From positions 1 through 11,820 of the forward strand of contig JAEZDJ010000077.1 in the NCBI GenBank assembly GCA_023429565.1: a DNA stretch of 11,820 bases, in the 5' to 3' direction. The stretch's first letter is position 1. The number at the start of each line of letters is the position of its first letter. The DNA is from Actinomycetes bacterium (lineage in GTDB: Bacteria; Actinomycetota; Coriobacteriia; Coriobacteriales; Eggerthellaceae). Under the pieces are notes generated by a model, which had not been told where the DNA came from, made no database searches, and saw only the letters and a list, made by a program, of their open reading frames with translations. This document shows positions 1 to 6,893 of this stretch, one piece after another. Both the position numbers and the translations under genes were made by a program.

Positions 1-246
1 CCCCAAGATACCCCCCAAGTTGCAACATTGCTCACGGCCCTTGGCAATGAGACATTGAGCCTTGCGCTGCTTATGGAACGGCTTGGTCTGTCGGATCGGA
101 AAAATTTCAGGGAGTTCTATTTGAACCCGGCTTTAGAATCGCAAAAGGTGGAGATGACGATTCCCGAAAAACCCACAAGCAGAAACCAACGCTACCGAGC
201 CGTGCGCAACCAATCAATCCGAGAATCCAATCAAGAGGAAAAATAG
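1..246 (+). CDS. C-terminal end of a Fic-family protein (partial, 5' end outside window)
   Basis: The frame is open from the first base and stops with TAG at 244-246, so this is the 3' end of a longer gene. The visible protein starts with PQDTPQV and continues with LLTALGNETLS, RLGLSDRKNFREFYLNPAL, then VEMTIPEKPTSRNQRYR. From memory this is the signature of the C-terminal winged helix of Fic-domain proteins: a TPQV-rich linker, a helix with DRKNF, and the strand IEMTIPxKPxSRxQKYRLT. Family members transfer AMP or similar groups to target proteins; the tail domain is thought to bind DNA or act in regulation. The catalytic HPFxxGNGR motif lies outside the window and cannot be checked. The last residues after YR differ from the usual LTxxG and are polar. 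An AlbA/AAA_4-type regulator with the same tail is the main alternative. Confidence 0.7.
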   Translation, partial: PQDTPQVATLLTALGNETLSLALLMERLGLSDRKNFREFYLNPALESQKVEMTIPEKPTSRNQRYRAVRNQSIRESNQEEK

Positions 247-276
247 GATTTCAAAGGCATCATTTCTTGCGCCCTT

Positions 277-1200
277 TTACGACCGACTGCCCTCGCGGTA
301 GGCGGCGACGTAGTCGTTGAGCAGCTCGATATAACGCATGCCCAGTTCGGGCAAGGGGCGACCGGCTATGGTGACGTATCCAAGCTCCATATGCTCGCTA
401 CTCTTGAGTGGCACGGCCACGATGCTGGTGCCGTTGAGTTCCTCGCTGAGAATGCCCGACGATATTGTGTAGCCGTTAAGGCCGATGACCAAGTTGAACA
501 GGCTCGCACGGTCAGTGACGACAATGCTCTTGTCGGCGTCTTCCGCCCGATGCAGCTCCTCCGCAAAGAACAGCGAGTTCTGTATTCCCTGGTCGTAGGT
601 CAGCCGAGGATAGGGGTGTAGATCGGCAAGCGTCACCTGCTTCTTCGACGCGAGAGGGTTGTCTTTGCTCACGAACACATGGGGCGATGCCGTGAACAGC
701 GGCGTGAACTTGAGTCCGGCCTTCTTGATGGCGCTCGTGACCACCTGCTCGTTGAAGTCGCATCGGTAGAGCACTCCCAATTCGCTTCTGAGCAGGCGCA
801 CGTCCTCGATGATGCCGAACGTCGTGGATTCCCGCAACGAGAACTCGTATTTGCTTCTGTCCTGTTCGCGCACCAGATCGACGAACGCGCTGACCACAAA
901 CGAGTAATGCTGCGCCGAGACGCCGAACACGCGACGCGGACGCTCAACTCCCTTGTATTCCTCCTCCAAGATTGCCGCCTGCTCGACCACCTGGCGCGCA
1001 TGGGACAGAAACCGCGTCCCCTCCTCCGTCAGCTCGACGCCCTTCTGTGACCGCTCGAATATCCTAAGGCCCATCTCTTCTTCCAGATCAGCCAATGATT
1101 TCGACAAGCTCGGCTGCGAGATGTAGAGCTTGTCGGATGCACCCGAAATCGAGCCGGATTCCGCTATTTGGACGACATATCTCAACTGCTGCAGATTCAT
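277..1200 (-). CDS. LysR-type transcriptional regulator
   Basis: A full-length 307-residue LysR-family regulator, the usual size. Residues 1-62 form the winged helix-turn-helix: MNLQQLRYVVQIAESGSIS, recognition region ISQPSLSKSLADLE, wing FERSQKGVELTEEG. A linker helix (about 63-90) follows, then a periplasmic-binding-protein-like effector domain (about 91-300) that would bind a small ligand and tune DNA contact as a tetramer. The ATG at 1198-1200 has a modest G-rich stretch at about 8 bases as ribosome site. The gene lies 88 bases downstream of the MetE-like gene on the same strand, with a terminator-like hairpin between, so it probably has its own promoter or receives read-through. It converges with the Fic-like gene, leaving 30 bases with no clear hairpin. 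Its target is unknown; the adjacent MetE-like gene is the obvious candidate because LTTR-like dyads precede that gene. The effector cannot be deduced. Confidence 0.93.
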   Translation of the reverse strand: MNLQQLRYVVQIAESGSISGASDKLYISQPSLSKSLADLEEEMGLRIFERSQKGVELTEEGTRFLSHARQVVEQAAILEEEYKGVERPRRVFGVSAQHYSFVVSAFVDLVREQDRSKYEFSLRESTTFGIIEDVRLLRSELGVLYRCDFNEQVVTSAIKKAGLKFTPLFTASPHVFVSKDNPLASKKQVTLADLHPYPRLTYDQGIQNSLFFAEELHRAEDADKSIVVTDRASLFNLVIGLNGYTISSGILSEELNGTSIVAVPLKSSEHMELGYVTIAGRPLPELGMRYIELLNDYVAAYREGSRS

Positions 1201-1226
1201 GAAAATGACCCCCGTTCACAAAAGGA

Positions 1227-1256
1227 GAGGCGGACCGAGCTCGCTCGATCCGCCTC
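1227..1256 (-). terminator. Probable intrinsic terminator of the MetE-like gene
   Basis: The arms 1227-1239 and 1244-1256 form a 13-base stem with a four-base loop. The one imperfect position (C1235 opposite A1248) is a mismatch on the plus strand but a G-U wobble in minus-strand RNA, so the structure fits the minus transcript. On that strand the stem is followed by TCCTTTTGTG, a short U-run. It starts 33 bases after the stop of the MetE-like gene and ends 27 bases before the LysR start. The U-run is short, so termination may be partial. Confidence 0.65.
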
Positions 1257-1288
1257 GATCATAGCAGGACCATGCCGCGTTGCAGACG

Positions 1289-2413
1289 CTAGCCCCACAC
1301 TTCTTCAGCGATTTCCTTGACCAGCGCGACCTTCGCCCACTGCTCGGCCTCAGTCAGCTTGTTTCCGACTTCGCACGAGGCAAAGCCACATTGCGGGCTC
1401 AGGCACAGGTTCTCAAGCGGCACCCGGCGAGCAGCCTCATGGATACGGCCAATGACAGCCTGCTCGTCTTCAAGCTGGGGTGACTTCGTTGTGACGAGTC
1501 CCAAAACGACCTTTTTCGTGTCGGGAACATGCACCAACGGTTCGAATCCGCCGGAACGCTCGTCATCGAACTCCAGAAAGAACGCGTCGACGTTCTCGCG
1601 CTTGAACAGCGTTTCCGCAACACGATCATACCCGCCTTCGCACGCCCAGGTGGAATGGAAGTTCCCGCGGCAGACATGCGTGTTCACCGTGAGGTCGGAC
1701 GGCCGGCCTTCGAGGGCTCGGTTGTTCACTGCCAGCAGCTGCTCCGTCACACGCTCAACCCCCGCAGCATCGGTGCCGAAGAACTGCTCGGCACGGGGAT
1801 CGACCACCACGCCCCATGAACAGTCATCGAACTGGATGTTGCGGCAACCAGCGGCATAGGCTTCGGCCAGCACCGTGCGATAGCCGGCCGCAATATCCTC
1901 GATCAGATCGTCGTCGTTGGCATAGAATCGCCTCGTGCCCTCAATGTTCATGGGCATGATCATCTGCTCGAAGAATTGGGCCGGTGCCGGCACGGTCAGC
2001 TTGGCAACCGTGTTCTCATCTTCGAGAGCCTGAACGAAGGCGAAGTGGTCCACAAACGGATGGTGTCCCACCGACACCTTTCCGGTCAAATACGTGTCAT
2101 CGATCATCGCATCCTCACCCTGGAAAGGCAGGCCGGTGTCAGTTGCCCGGTGCCCGACGCCGTCGAATGCCCACATGAAATCAAGATGCCAGGTCGCACG
2201 CCGAAACTCGCCGTCAGTGATGACACCGAGGCCAGCCGCCTTCTGCTTGGCCACCACATCACGGATGGCGGCGTCCTCAACCTCGACAAGCGCCTGATGG
2301 TCAATCTCGCCGTGCTCAAATTGCCGGCGAGCCTCACGCAAAGCCTCAGGGCGTAGAAAACTTCCAACCACATCGAAGCGATGCGGGGTGGTTTTGTCGT
2401 AAGCGATGCTCAT
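1289..2413 (-). CDS. Cobalamin-independent methionine synthase-like protein, YxjG/YxjH type
   Basis: A 374-residue protein of the MetE C-terminal-domain family. Full MetE is about 750 residues with two barrels; this short type has only the catalytic barrel. The start FDVVGSFLRPEALREA, followed by ITDGEFRR and FDDCSW, is typical of the YxjG/YxjH group. The zinc ligands expected from MetE are present in order: H246 and C248 (NTHVCRGN), E281 (FFLEFDDERSGGFEPL) and C342 (LSPQCGF). The zinc activates a thiol for methyl transfer, probably homocysteine to methionine in the cytoplasm. The methyl donor of short forms is less certain than for full MetE, since the N-terminal barrel that helps bind folate is missing. 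ATG at 2411-2413 has AGAGGA with 7 bases spacing. It lies 119 bases after the NTPase gene, so it is probably a separate unit. No S-box riboswitch features are visible upstream, in contrast to the Bacillus homologues. Confidence 0.9.
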   Translation of the reverse strand: MSIAYDKTTPHRFDVVGSFLRPEALREARRQFEHGEIDHQALVEVEDAAIRDVVAKQKAAGLGVITDGEFRRATWHLDFMWAFDGVGHRATDTGLPFQGEDAMIDDTYLTGKVSVGHHPFVDHFAFVQALEDENTVAKLTVPAPAQFFEQMIMPMNIEGTRRFYANDDDLIEDIAAGYRTVLAEAYAAGCRNIQFDDCSWGVVVDPRAEQFFGTDAAGVERVTEQLLAVNNRALEGRPSDLTVNTHVCRGNFHSTWACEGGYDRVAETLFKRENVDAFFLEFDDERSGGFEPLVHVPDTKKVVLGLVTTKSPQLEDEQAVIGRIHEAARRVPLENLCLSPQCGFASCEVGNKLTEAEQWAKVALVKEIAEEVWG

Positions 2414-2428
2414 GGAACCGTCCTCTTT

Positions 2429-2467
2429 CCTACTCGATTTCTTGAAAGCATTCTTTCATCTCGTAGG
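2429..2467. promoter_or_regulatory. Dyad just upstream of the MetE-like gene; possible operator or leader hairpin
   Basis: The core TGAAAGCATTCTTTCA (2443-2458) is a perfect inverted repeat with six-base arms around CATT. The outer arms CCTAC (2429-2433) and GTAGG (2463-2467) are also complementary, giving a nested imperfect dyad. It ends two bases upstream of the Shine-Dalgarno sequence (2421-2426). TGAA...TTCA halves recall MetR sites, but the spacer is eight bases, not the five known for MetR. It could be a regulator site or an RNA hairpin that affects translation. Confidence 0.45.
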
Positions 2468-2495
2468 TCCATAAGCAAATACCATTTTTGTATCA

Positions 2496-2522
2496 TGTGA
2501 TATAGCTTTTAGCTATATCACA
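2496..2522. promoter_or_regulatory. Perfect 12-base palindrome with an LTTR-like box; candidate operator
   Basis: The arms 2496-2507 (TGTGATATAGCT) and 2511-2522 are perfectly complementary around a three-base spacer. The centre reads ATAG-N7-CTAT, which contains the T-N11-A pattern known for LysR-type regulators. It is AT-rich inside a GC-rich region. It lies 10 bases after the NTPase stop and 83 bases before the MetE-like start. No U-run follows on the minus strand, so it is not a standard intrinsic terminator. An operator bound by the LysR protein encoded two genes on is a reasonable inference. No convincing -10/-35 pair was seen nearby. Confidence 0.5.
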
Positions 2523-2532
2523 ATAACCACCT

Positions 2533-4470
2533 TCACCATATTTCGGGTATTTCCACGCCCTGCATTTGGTCAATCAGCAGACTCTGATGAACCCGGCCCA
2601 AACGAATGCCGCCCCTCACATAGAAACGGTCGACGCGGACGTCGTGCCGTTCGGCATCAAGCCCTCGCATGTTCCGAAACTTGAACAATGCGCATTTTTT
2701 AACGCCCTGCCCCATTGCCTCCCCATAAGCTTCAGCGTCGCGCGCGAGCATTGATGCTGCTTGATCAGGGCTCTTTTTAGTTCGATCAAAATAGGAATGG
2801 TCCGGAACGAAGCCGCTCACCATTCCCGTGATCGCTACAGCTTTGACATCGCGGCCGACCATGCGTCTGGCAGTCGTCACGCACACCGCATTGCCATTCG
2901 GCACATGGGGGAAATGAAGGGCTTGAGATGCCTTTGCAGACACAACCGTCGCATCATCATCGCTCTCGACCTCATCAAAAAGATGCACGATCGGCGAGGG
3001 TAGGGCACGTTCTCCGCAAACAAGCTGGGAAGCGGTTTCAACAAGTTCCATGCCTGTAAGTCCTTGCAGGGTATCGAGAAAAACCCGCAGACGCTCAAAC
3101 GCCGCGGCAATCTTTTTCGCTTCGTTCTTGTAGGTAATATCTTCATTGCCTGCAATATCCCCATCCAAAACCTCGCCGACAATGCGGCCGACAACCTCTG
3201 ACATGCTTTCTCCCTTGGCGGAAGTGTGCTCGTACACCTCTGCGAACAGCTGTCTGCAGGTAAGATATTCTCCGAACCCGCACCAAGCACGCAAAGCCGG
3301 CGCATCGGTAGCGTCAGCAGCGAGAGTGATGAGGGTGACTATCTGTGCAGAATAAGAAAGATCGCCATAACGAACATCCCCGCCCACATCGCCCCGCTCG
3401 GATGAACGGCGTGCGCGGATGCCCGCCTTGCCAAGCCGTACTGCCATGTTGCGCTCCCAGGTCCTGTTCGGAACCACCACGGCTATTTCATGAAGGTCAA
3501 TGCCCTCCTGCAGGGCACGTCTGACCCATGTGGCCACCTTTTCGCATTCGTCAACAGGATCCTCGGAATCCACGACCTCAAGGCAAGCTTCGGTGCCGCG
3601 CTTCGCCCTTTCAACCACACCTTCATGCACGTCAACTCCATCAGCTCCTGCCAAGGAGCCAAGCGACAGCAACGCCTCGAATACATCTTCGGGGAGGCCG
3701 CACTCGTCCAACACAACGTTTTCAGCTATGCATGCATGCATTCTGAGCTCATCTATGCCAGCTGCGTACGGGTAGGAATCGAACGTCTGCACTCTTGCAC
3801 GAGGGTTGGCTGCCACAAACAGCTCTTTCGATGCCAGGAGATTCACAAGGTATTGCGAGGCGCGAGAGAGGCACTGATAATCGTCAACCAGCACGTAAGA
3901 AGCCTGCTCCGACTGGCGCGCCTCGGCACATTCCGTCAAATAGCGTACTGCGCTATTTGACAATTCGGGCTCGAGATACGTGTTGTATGACCTCAACAGG
4001 CTCTTCAGCAGAGAATGAGCCATCTCTTCCTCTTTGTACATCATCCAGCCGTCTTCAAAATCTGCAAGATCGGCCCAACAGCGATAAAAAAAATTGGTGA
4101 GTTCGCTTATGCGTTTTGGTCGCAATCCGCTGACCTTCATGTCTTCCATAAGAAAACTCACCTCGAATCGGGCAAGCAGACGCGGACGCCGCCCCATGGC
4201 AGCGATCGCATCAGAATGCGAGAGAATACCAAGCGCGAGCTCCCGTGCGGTCACGACACGAACGCCGCAGCCCACGCCAATCAATGTGTCAAGACGCGCC
4301 TCAAGCGCACAGCAAGCATCCGGAGAAGCCCCCACAATGATTATCTCATGCGCAGGAGCGCCATTTGCGAGCAAGGTGTCCACACGCTGCACCAAAGAGC
4401 GCGTCTTCCCGGTTTTAAAAGTTCCGAGAACAAGCTGTACGCGAGCGCTTTGAGGAAACTTGATGGACAT
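2533..4470 (-). CDS. UvrD/AddA-like superfamily 1 NTPase with degenerate helicase motifs
   Basis: Reading from ATG 4470 gives 645 residues. A good AAAGGA with 7 bases spacing supports this start; the frame is also open to an ATG at 4521 overlapping the napH-like stop, but that one has no good ribosome site. Visible motifs: Walker A GTFKTGKT (16-23); a motif II-like YVLVDDYQ (192-199), with Asp197 where UvrD has the catalytic Glu; ANPRARVQTFDSY (221-233), matching the GDPDQxIYxFRGA motif III; IAVVVPN (329-335), matching motif IV; VTTARRMVGRDVKAVAITGMVSGFVP (531-556), matching motif V, where helicases usually have SKGLE. The region expected to hold motif VI (about 575-600) lacks the VALTRA arginine. 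I see no nuclease domain. It follows the NapH-like gene by 47 bases in the same direction. Known UvrD relatives unwind DNA; here strand separation is doubtful, and a regulatory or assembly NTPase is possible. The family call is firm to moderate; the function is unknown. Confidence 0.75.
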   Translation of the reverse strand: MSIKFPQSARVQLVLGTFKTGKTRSLVQRVDTLLANGAPAHEIIIVGASPDACCALEARLDTLIGVGCGVRVVTARELALGILSHSDAIAAMGRRPRLLARFEVSFLMEDMKVSGLRPKRISELTNFFYRCWADLADFEDGWMMYKEEEMAHSLLKSLLRSYNTYLEPELSNSAVRYLTECAEARQSEQASYVLVDDYQCLSRASQYLVNLLASKELFVAANPRARVQTFDSYPYAAGIDELRMHACIAENVVLDECGLPEDVFEALLSLGSLAGADGVDVHEGVVERAKRGTEACLEVVDSEDPVDECEKVATWVRRALQEGIDLHEIAVVVPNRTWERNMAVRLGKAGIRARRSSERGDVGGDVRYGDLSYSAQIVTLITLAADATDAPALRAWCGFGEYLTCRQLFAEVYEHTSAKGESMSEVVGRIVGEVLDGDIAGNEDITYKNEAKKIAAAFERLRVFLDTLQGLTGMELVETASQLVCGERALPSPIVHLFDEVESDDDATVVSAKASQALHFPHVPNGNAVCVTTARRMVGRDVKAVAITGMVSGFVPDHSYFDRTKKSPDQAASMLARDAEAYGEAMGQGVKKCALFKFRNMRGLDAERHDVRVDRFYVRGGIRLGRVHQSLLIDQMQGVEIPEIW

Positions 4471-4477
4471 AACACGA

Positions 4478-4483
4478 TCCTTT
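4478..4483 (-). promoter_or_regulatory. Ribosome binding site deciding the NTPase start
   Basis: Minus strand AAAGGA, 7 bases before the ATG at 4470. The upstream in-frame ATG at 4521 is preceded only by an A-rich stretch, so 4470 is preferred. Confidence 0.65.
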
Positions 4484-4517
4484 CGATCCAAAGGCGTTGA
4501 GAGCCTTGCTAATCCTG

Positions 4518-5480
4518 TCATTTTTCTTTAGCAGCTGGGACGATGTCAGGAAGTGCCGTCGATTCGTTTCTCCGAGGAATCAGAGGCATCGTTATAGCTG
4601 AGCCCGGGCAGGCCTCCACACACTTGCGGCATTTTGTGCATTCGCTCCAGTTGTTCCCAAGCTCGGGATGGCGGGGGTCAATACCCTGATCGCACACTTT
4701 GAAGCAAACCCCACAGGTCATTTTTTGCGAACTCTCCAAGCACTTTTCGTTATCGATGGCAGGCAGGAACGAACGGTTTGCCTTTGCCACGAGGCTCATC
4801 AGCGCAGAAATAGGGCAAGCGTGCGTGCACCATTTGCGAAAGAACACCACTTCGGTCAGAAGGAGCACCGGAACAAGCACTGCGGTCCACGTGAGATCAG
4901 CATATGCAAATAGGTTAAACAGCAGGAACGCACTCGCAAAGGTCAAGCCTAGAGGACAAACGAGGCAGAAAACAGGGAAACCAAAGAGTGCCGTGGAGAG
5001 CAATGCCCCGCCAAGCACAATATGGCGAGAGTCGATGTTCTTCTTGCTTGCACAGGTGCCGCACCCACGAGAGCAGCTGCTGCACCCATGGGAAACTTGG
5101 GAAGCGAGCCGCTTTTCCGTGCGGCCGCGTTCATGCTTGGCATTCTCAGCTTTGACCGATTTTGCCTGGCATTCCTTGCTCGAAAAAGCGTCACGCAATT
5201 TTGAGATGACAGGGATCGGGCATATCCAGCCGCAAAACGCACGCCCCAAAATGACAATCGCAGCAATCGAGAGCACCAGGGCTATCACCACACGAGGCAC
5301 TGCAGTCTTCGTTGCCACGATCTGGGAAATCGCGCCCAAAGGACACAGGAGGGAAATGTCTTTCCAGCCAAGGGCCGAAAGCGTGCCAATCGGCTGCGAG
5401 AAAACATATCCGATCACAATAACAATCAGCACTGCGATAGGAACGACGATACGGAGCTTGTCTGATTTCATTGCTGCCAT
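4518..5480 (-). CDS. NapH-like membrane polyferredoxin
   Basis: A 320-residue protein like NapH, which passes electrons from quinol toward a periplasmic reductase through NapG. Membrane segments lie at about 10-29, 63-79, 155-171, 177-193 and 198-216. Cysteine motifs of the family appear in order: LCPLG (C46), FCGWICP (C83, C87), FCLVCPLG (C172, C175), WCTHACP (C218, C222). The C-terminal dicluster ferredoxin part has TCGVCFKVC (C256, C259, C263, with C247 the likely partner) and CTKCRKCVEACP (C281-C291). Unusual is a charged loop at about 100-150 holding four cysteines, C133, C136, C140 and C143, which I do not recall in NapH. ATG 5480 starts one base after the NapG-like stop; an ATG at 5471 has AGGA at 8 bases and may be the true start (317 residues). 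It works with the gene before it. NosR/RdxA/CcoG relatives share the fold, but the NapG neighbour favours NapH. Confidence 0.87.
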   Translation of the reverse strand: MAAMKSDKLRIVVPIAVLIVIVIGYVFSQPIGTLSALGWKDISLLCPLGAISQIVATKTAVPRVVIALVLSIAAIVILGRAFCGWICPIPVISKLRDAFSSKECQAKSVKAENAKHERGRTEKRLASQVSHGCSSCSRGCGTCASKKNIDSRHIVLGGALLSTALFGFPVFCLVCPLGLTFASAFLLFNLFAYADLTWTAVLVPVLLLTEVVFFRKWCTHACPISALMSLVAKANRSFLPAIDNEKCLESSQKMTCGVCFKVCDQGIDPRHPELGNNWSECTKCRKCVEACPGSAITMPLIPRRNESTALPDIVPAAKEK

Positions 5481-5481
5481 C

Positions 5482-6120
5482 CTATCGCTTCACGGGTTTG
5501 ACGACAATCGCCCGGTCAGTCATCCCGGCAACGGCGGAGGCGTCCTCCAAAGACACGCAGACCGTATAGCACAGGCCGCAGCCGTTGCACCTGTCATCTA
5601 TCACATGGGGCATCAAATTTTCATCGAGATACATCGCCCCATACGGACAGTTGTCCGCGCAAAAACGACACCCTTTCAAGCGATATGCCAAACACCAATC
5701 CTCGTTGATCTGGGCAATTCCAAGAATTGTATTTGCTGCCGTCGAGGCGGAATCGAGTCGCAATGCATCTGTGGGACAGACGTGCTCGCAAAGAGGCACT
5801 CCCTCATTTTCCTCGACGCACCAATCACAATAATCGTAGTGGTAATCCATAACGGGTGTACGCATATTGATGAGACCGTCTTCGATATGCGTGAGAGAAA
5901 TCACGCCTCGAGGGCATGTCTCAGCACACTTTTCACATCTGATGCAACCGGCAAGAAGTCGATCTTCTTCCTGGCCTCCCGGAGGACGCACAACCGCGTT
6001 CGCGGCCAGAGGCTTGAGCGTCCCCAGACCAAACGCCGCCACGGCGCCACCCACACCGATACACAGAGACCGGCGCGTCATGCCGCCATAGGTCCTCTTC
6101 CGCTCATCCTCTTCCAGCAT
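5482..6120 (-). CDS. NapG-like Tat-exported four-cluster ferredoxin
   Basis: Starting at ATG 6120 gives 212 residues; AAGGAG lies 7 bases upstream, whereas a TTG at 6126 would be one base from it. A twin-arginine signal is seen: TRRSLC (R16, R17) and a hydrophobic stretch GVGGAVAAFGLG, with a probable cleavage after LAANA. Sixteen cysteines form four clusters: C59/62/65/69, C98/101/111/115, C143/151/154/158 and C178/181/184/188. This is the NapG/MauM pattern. In Nap systems NapG takes electrons from NapH and hands them to the terminal reductase side outside the membrane. Here no NapA/NapB is visible, so the partner is probably the DMSO reductase-type enzyme upstream. It lies 15 bases after the chaperone gene and 1 base before the NapH-like gene, so the two are surely co-translated. 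Confidence 0.88.
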   Translation of the reverse strand: MLEEDERKRTYGGMTRRSLCIGVGGAVAAFGLGTLKPLAANAVVRPPGGQEEDRLLAGCIRCEKCAETCPRGVISLTHIEDGLINMRTPVMDYHYDYCDWCVEENEGVPLCEHVCPTDALRLDSASTAANTILGIAQINEDWCLAYRLKGCRFCADNCPYGAMYLDENLMPHVIDDRCNGCGLCYTVCVSLEDASAVAGMTDRAIVVKPVKR

Positions 6121-6127
6121 GGCCAAA

Positions 6128-6133
6128 CTCCTT
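6128..6133 (-). promoter_or_regulatory. Ribosome binding site deciding the NapG-like start
   Basis: Minus strand AAGGAG, 7 bases before ATG 6120. It sits between that ATG and the chaperone stop at 6136-6138 and excludes the TTG at 6126 as start. Confidence 0.75.
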
Positions 6134-6135
6134 GC

Positions 6136-6834
6136 TCAACGCCCCTCAGCATAAACCAGCAAATCCGTAAGAAATTCCCTGTCCGTCTCCAAATAGCCAT
6201 CGGTCAGATAGGACAGGCCGATATAGAAATCCGTTTTCGCAAAGTGGCGCATATCGGAAGTAAGCAAAGGAGTCCATGAGAGAAGGTGATCGTCAAGAAA
6301 GTTCAGTTGCGTTGCGAGCAGCTCGCGAGCGCCGTCCTCATCACCCGCTTCAAAAGCCTCCCCGATGCGCAGGCAAACCACCTTCATGAACTCGAGCTCC
6401 ACGGCAATATGGTCCTCGGGATCCTTCCATTCGTCGTCCTTTTTCATGCCATATGCTCGATAGATGGCCAATACCTCATCTCGCGCCATCTGCATAACAA
6501 GGTGCTTCTCGCTGGTATATACCGATTCATAGGGAAAAGCCGCTCCGTCCAACTCATTGGTGTCCCCCACAAACGCTCGCACGTAGTCAACTGCAAGTTC
6601 AGTGAGGCTGTACTCCCACGTACGTCCCAAATAAGTGGTGATGAGCTTGAACCCCTTGTCAACGTTGTCATTGCCCGTTGAAGCCGGGAAGAGCATCTTC
6701 TTCATTTCTCCAAGCGTCGTCTCGTCCATCTCTGAACGGTACATACGAGAAATCAAGCCGTAGGTGGCCATGCGTTGGCTGGTGAGCTTGCCAAGTGAAA
6801 GGGTGTCCTCGCGCCTTTTGGTATCTTCTGACAT
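6136..6834 (-). CDS. TorD/DmsD-family molybdoenzyme maturation chaperone
   Basis: A 232-residue all-helical protein of the TorD/DmsD/NarJ group. These cytoplasmic chaperones bind the Tat signal of a molybdenum enzyme subunit, hold it until cofactor insertion is complete and then release it for export. Family marks are visible: LAVDYVRAFVG (80-90), FPYESVYTSEKHLVM (100-114), EDHIAVELEFM (140-150) and NFLDDHLLSWTP (178-189). The length is normal. ATG 6834 has an AAGG with about 7 bases spacing. It lies 59 bases after the 282-residue gene and just before the NapG-like gene. Its natural client should be the catalytic subunit encoded at the right end; the Tat-exported NapG-like protein is a second possible client. 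Confidence 0.9.
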   Translation of the reverse strand: MSEDTKRREDTLSLGKLTSQRMATYGLISRMYRSEMDETTLGEMKKMLFPASTGNDNVDKGFKLITTYLGRTWEYSLTELAVDYVRAFVGDTNELDGAAFPYESVYTSEKHLVMQMARDEVLAIYRAYGMKKDDEWKDPEDHIAVELEFMKVVCLRIGEAFEAGDEDGARELLATQLNFLDDHLLSWTPLLTSDMRHFAKTDFYIGLSYLTDGYLETDREFLTDLLVYAEGR

Positions 6835-6893
6835 AAACTGCCTTGCCCTTCTTTGCGTTTCGTATCAATGATTATTTGATCCCGCTCCCCTTT

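Noticed and set aside
2496..2522. CRP-type site because of TGTGA and TCACA ends
   Set aside because: The CRP halves are separated by 6 bases; here the spacer is 17, so only the chance ends match.
2414..2532. SAM (S-box) riboswitch before the MetE-like gene, as known for Bacillus yxjG/yxjH
   Set aside because: The gap is only 119 bases, and the conserved S-box core and its four-way helices could not be found; the two dyads explain the visible structure.
4471..4521. Start of the NTPase at ATG 4521, overlapping the NapH-like stop by four bases
   Set aside because: The overlap is attractive, but no Shine-Dalgarno lies before it, while ATG 4470 has AAAGGA at 7 bases, and the family-like sequence starts just after 4470.
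4699..6279. A long plus-strand open frame of 526 codons antisense to the NapH- and NapG-like genes
   Set aside because: It has no recognisable motif, and the minus strand holds two full ferredoxin-type proteins with ordered cysteine motifs and good ribosome sites. The open frame is a by-product of the GC-rich codon pattern.
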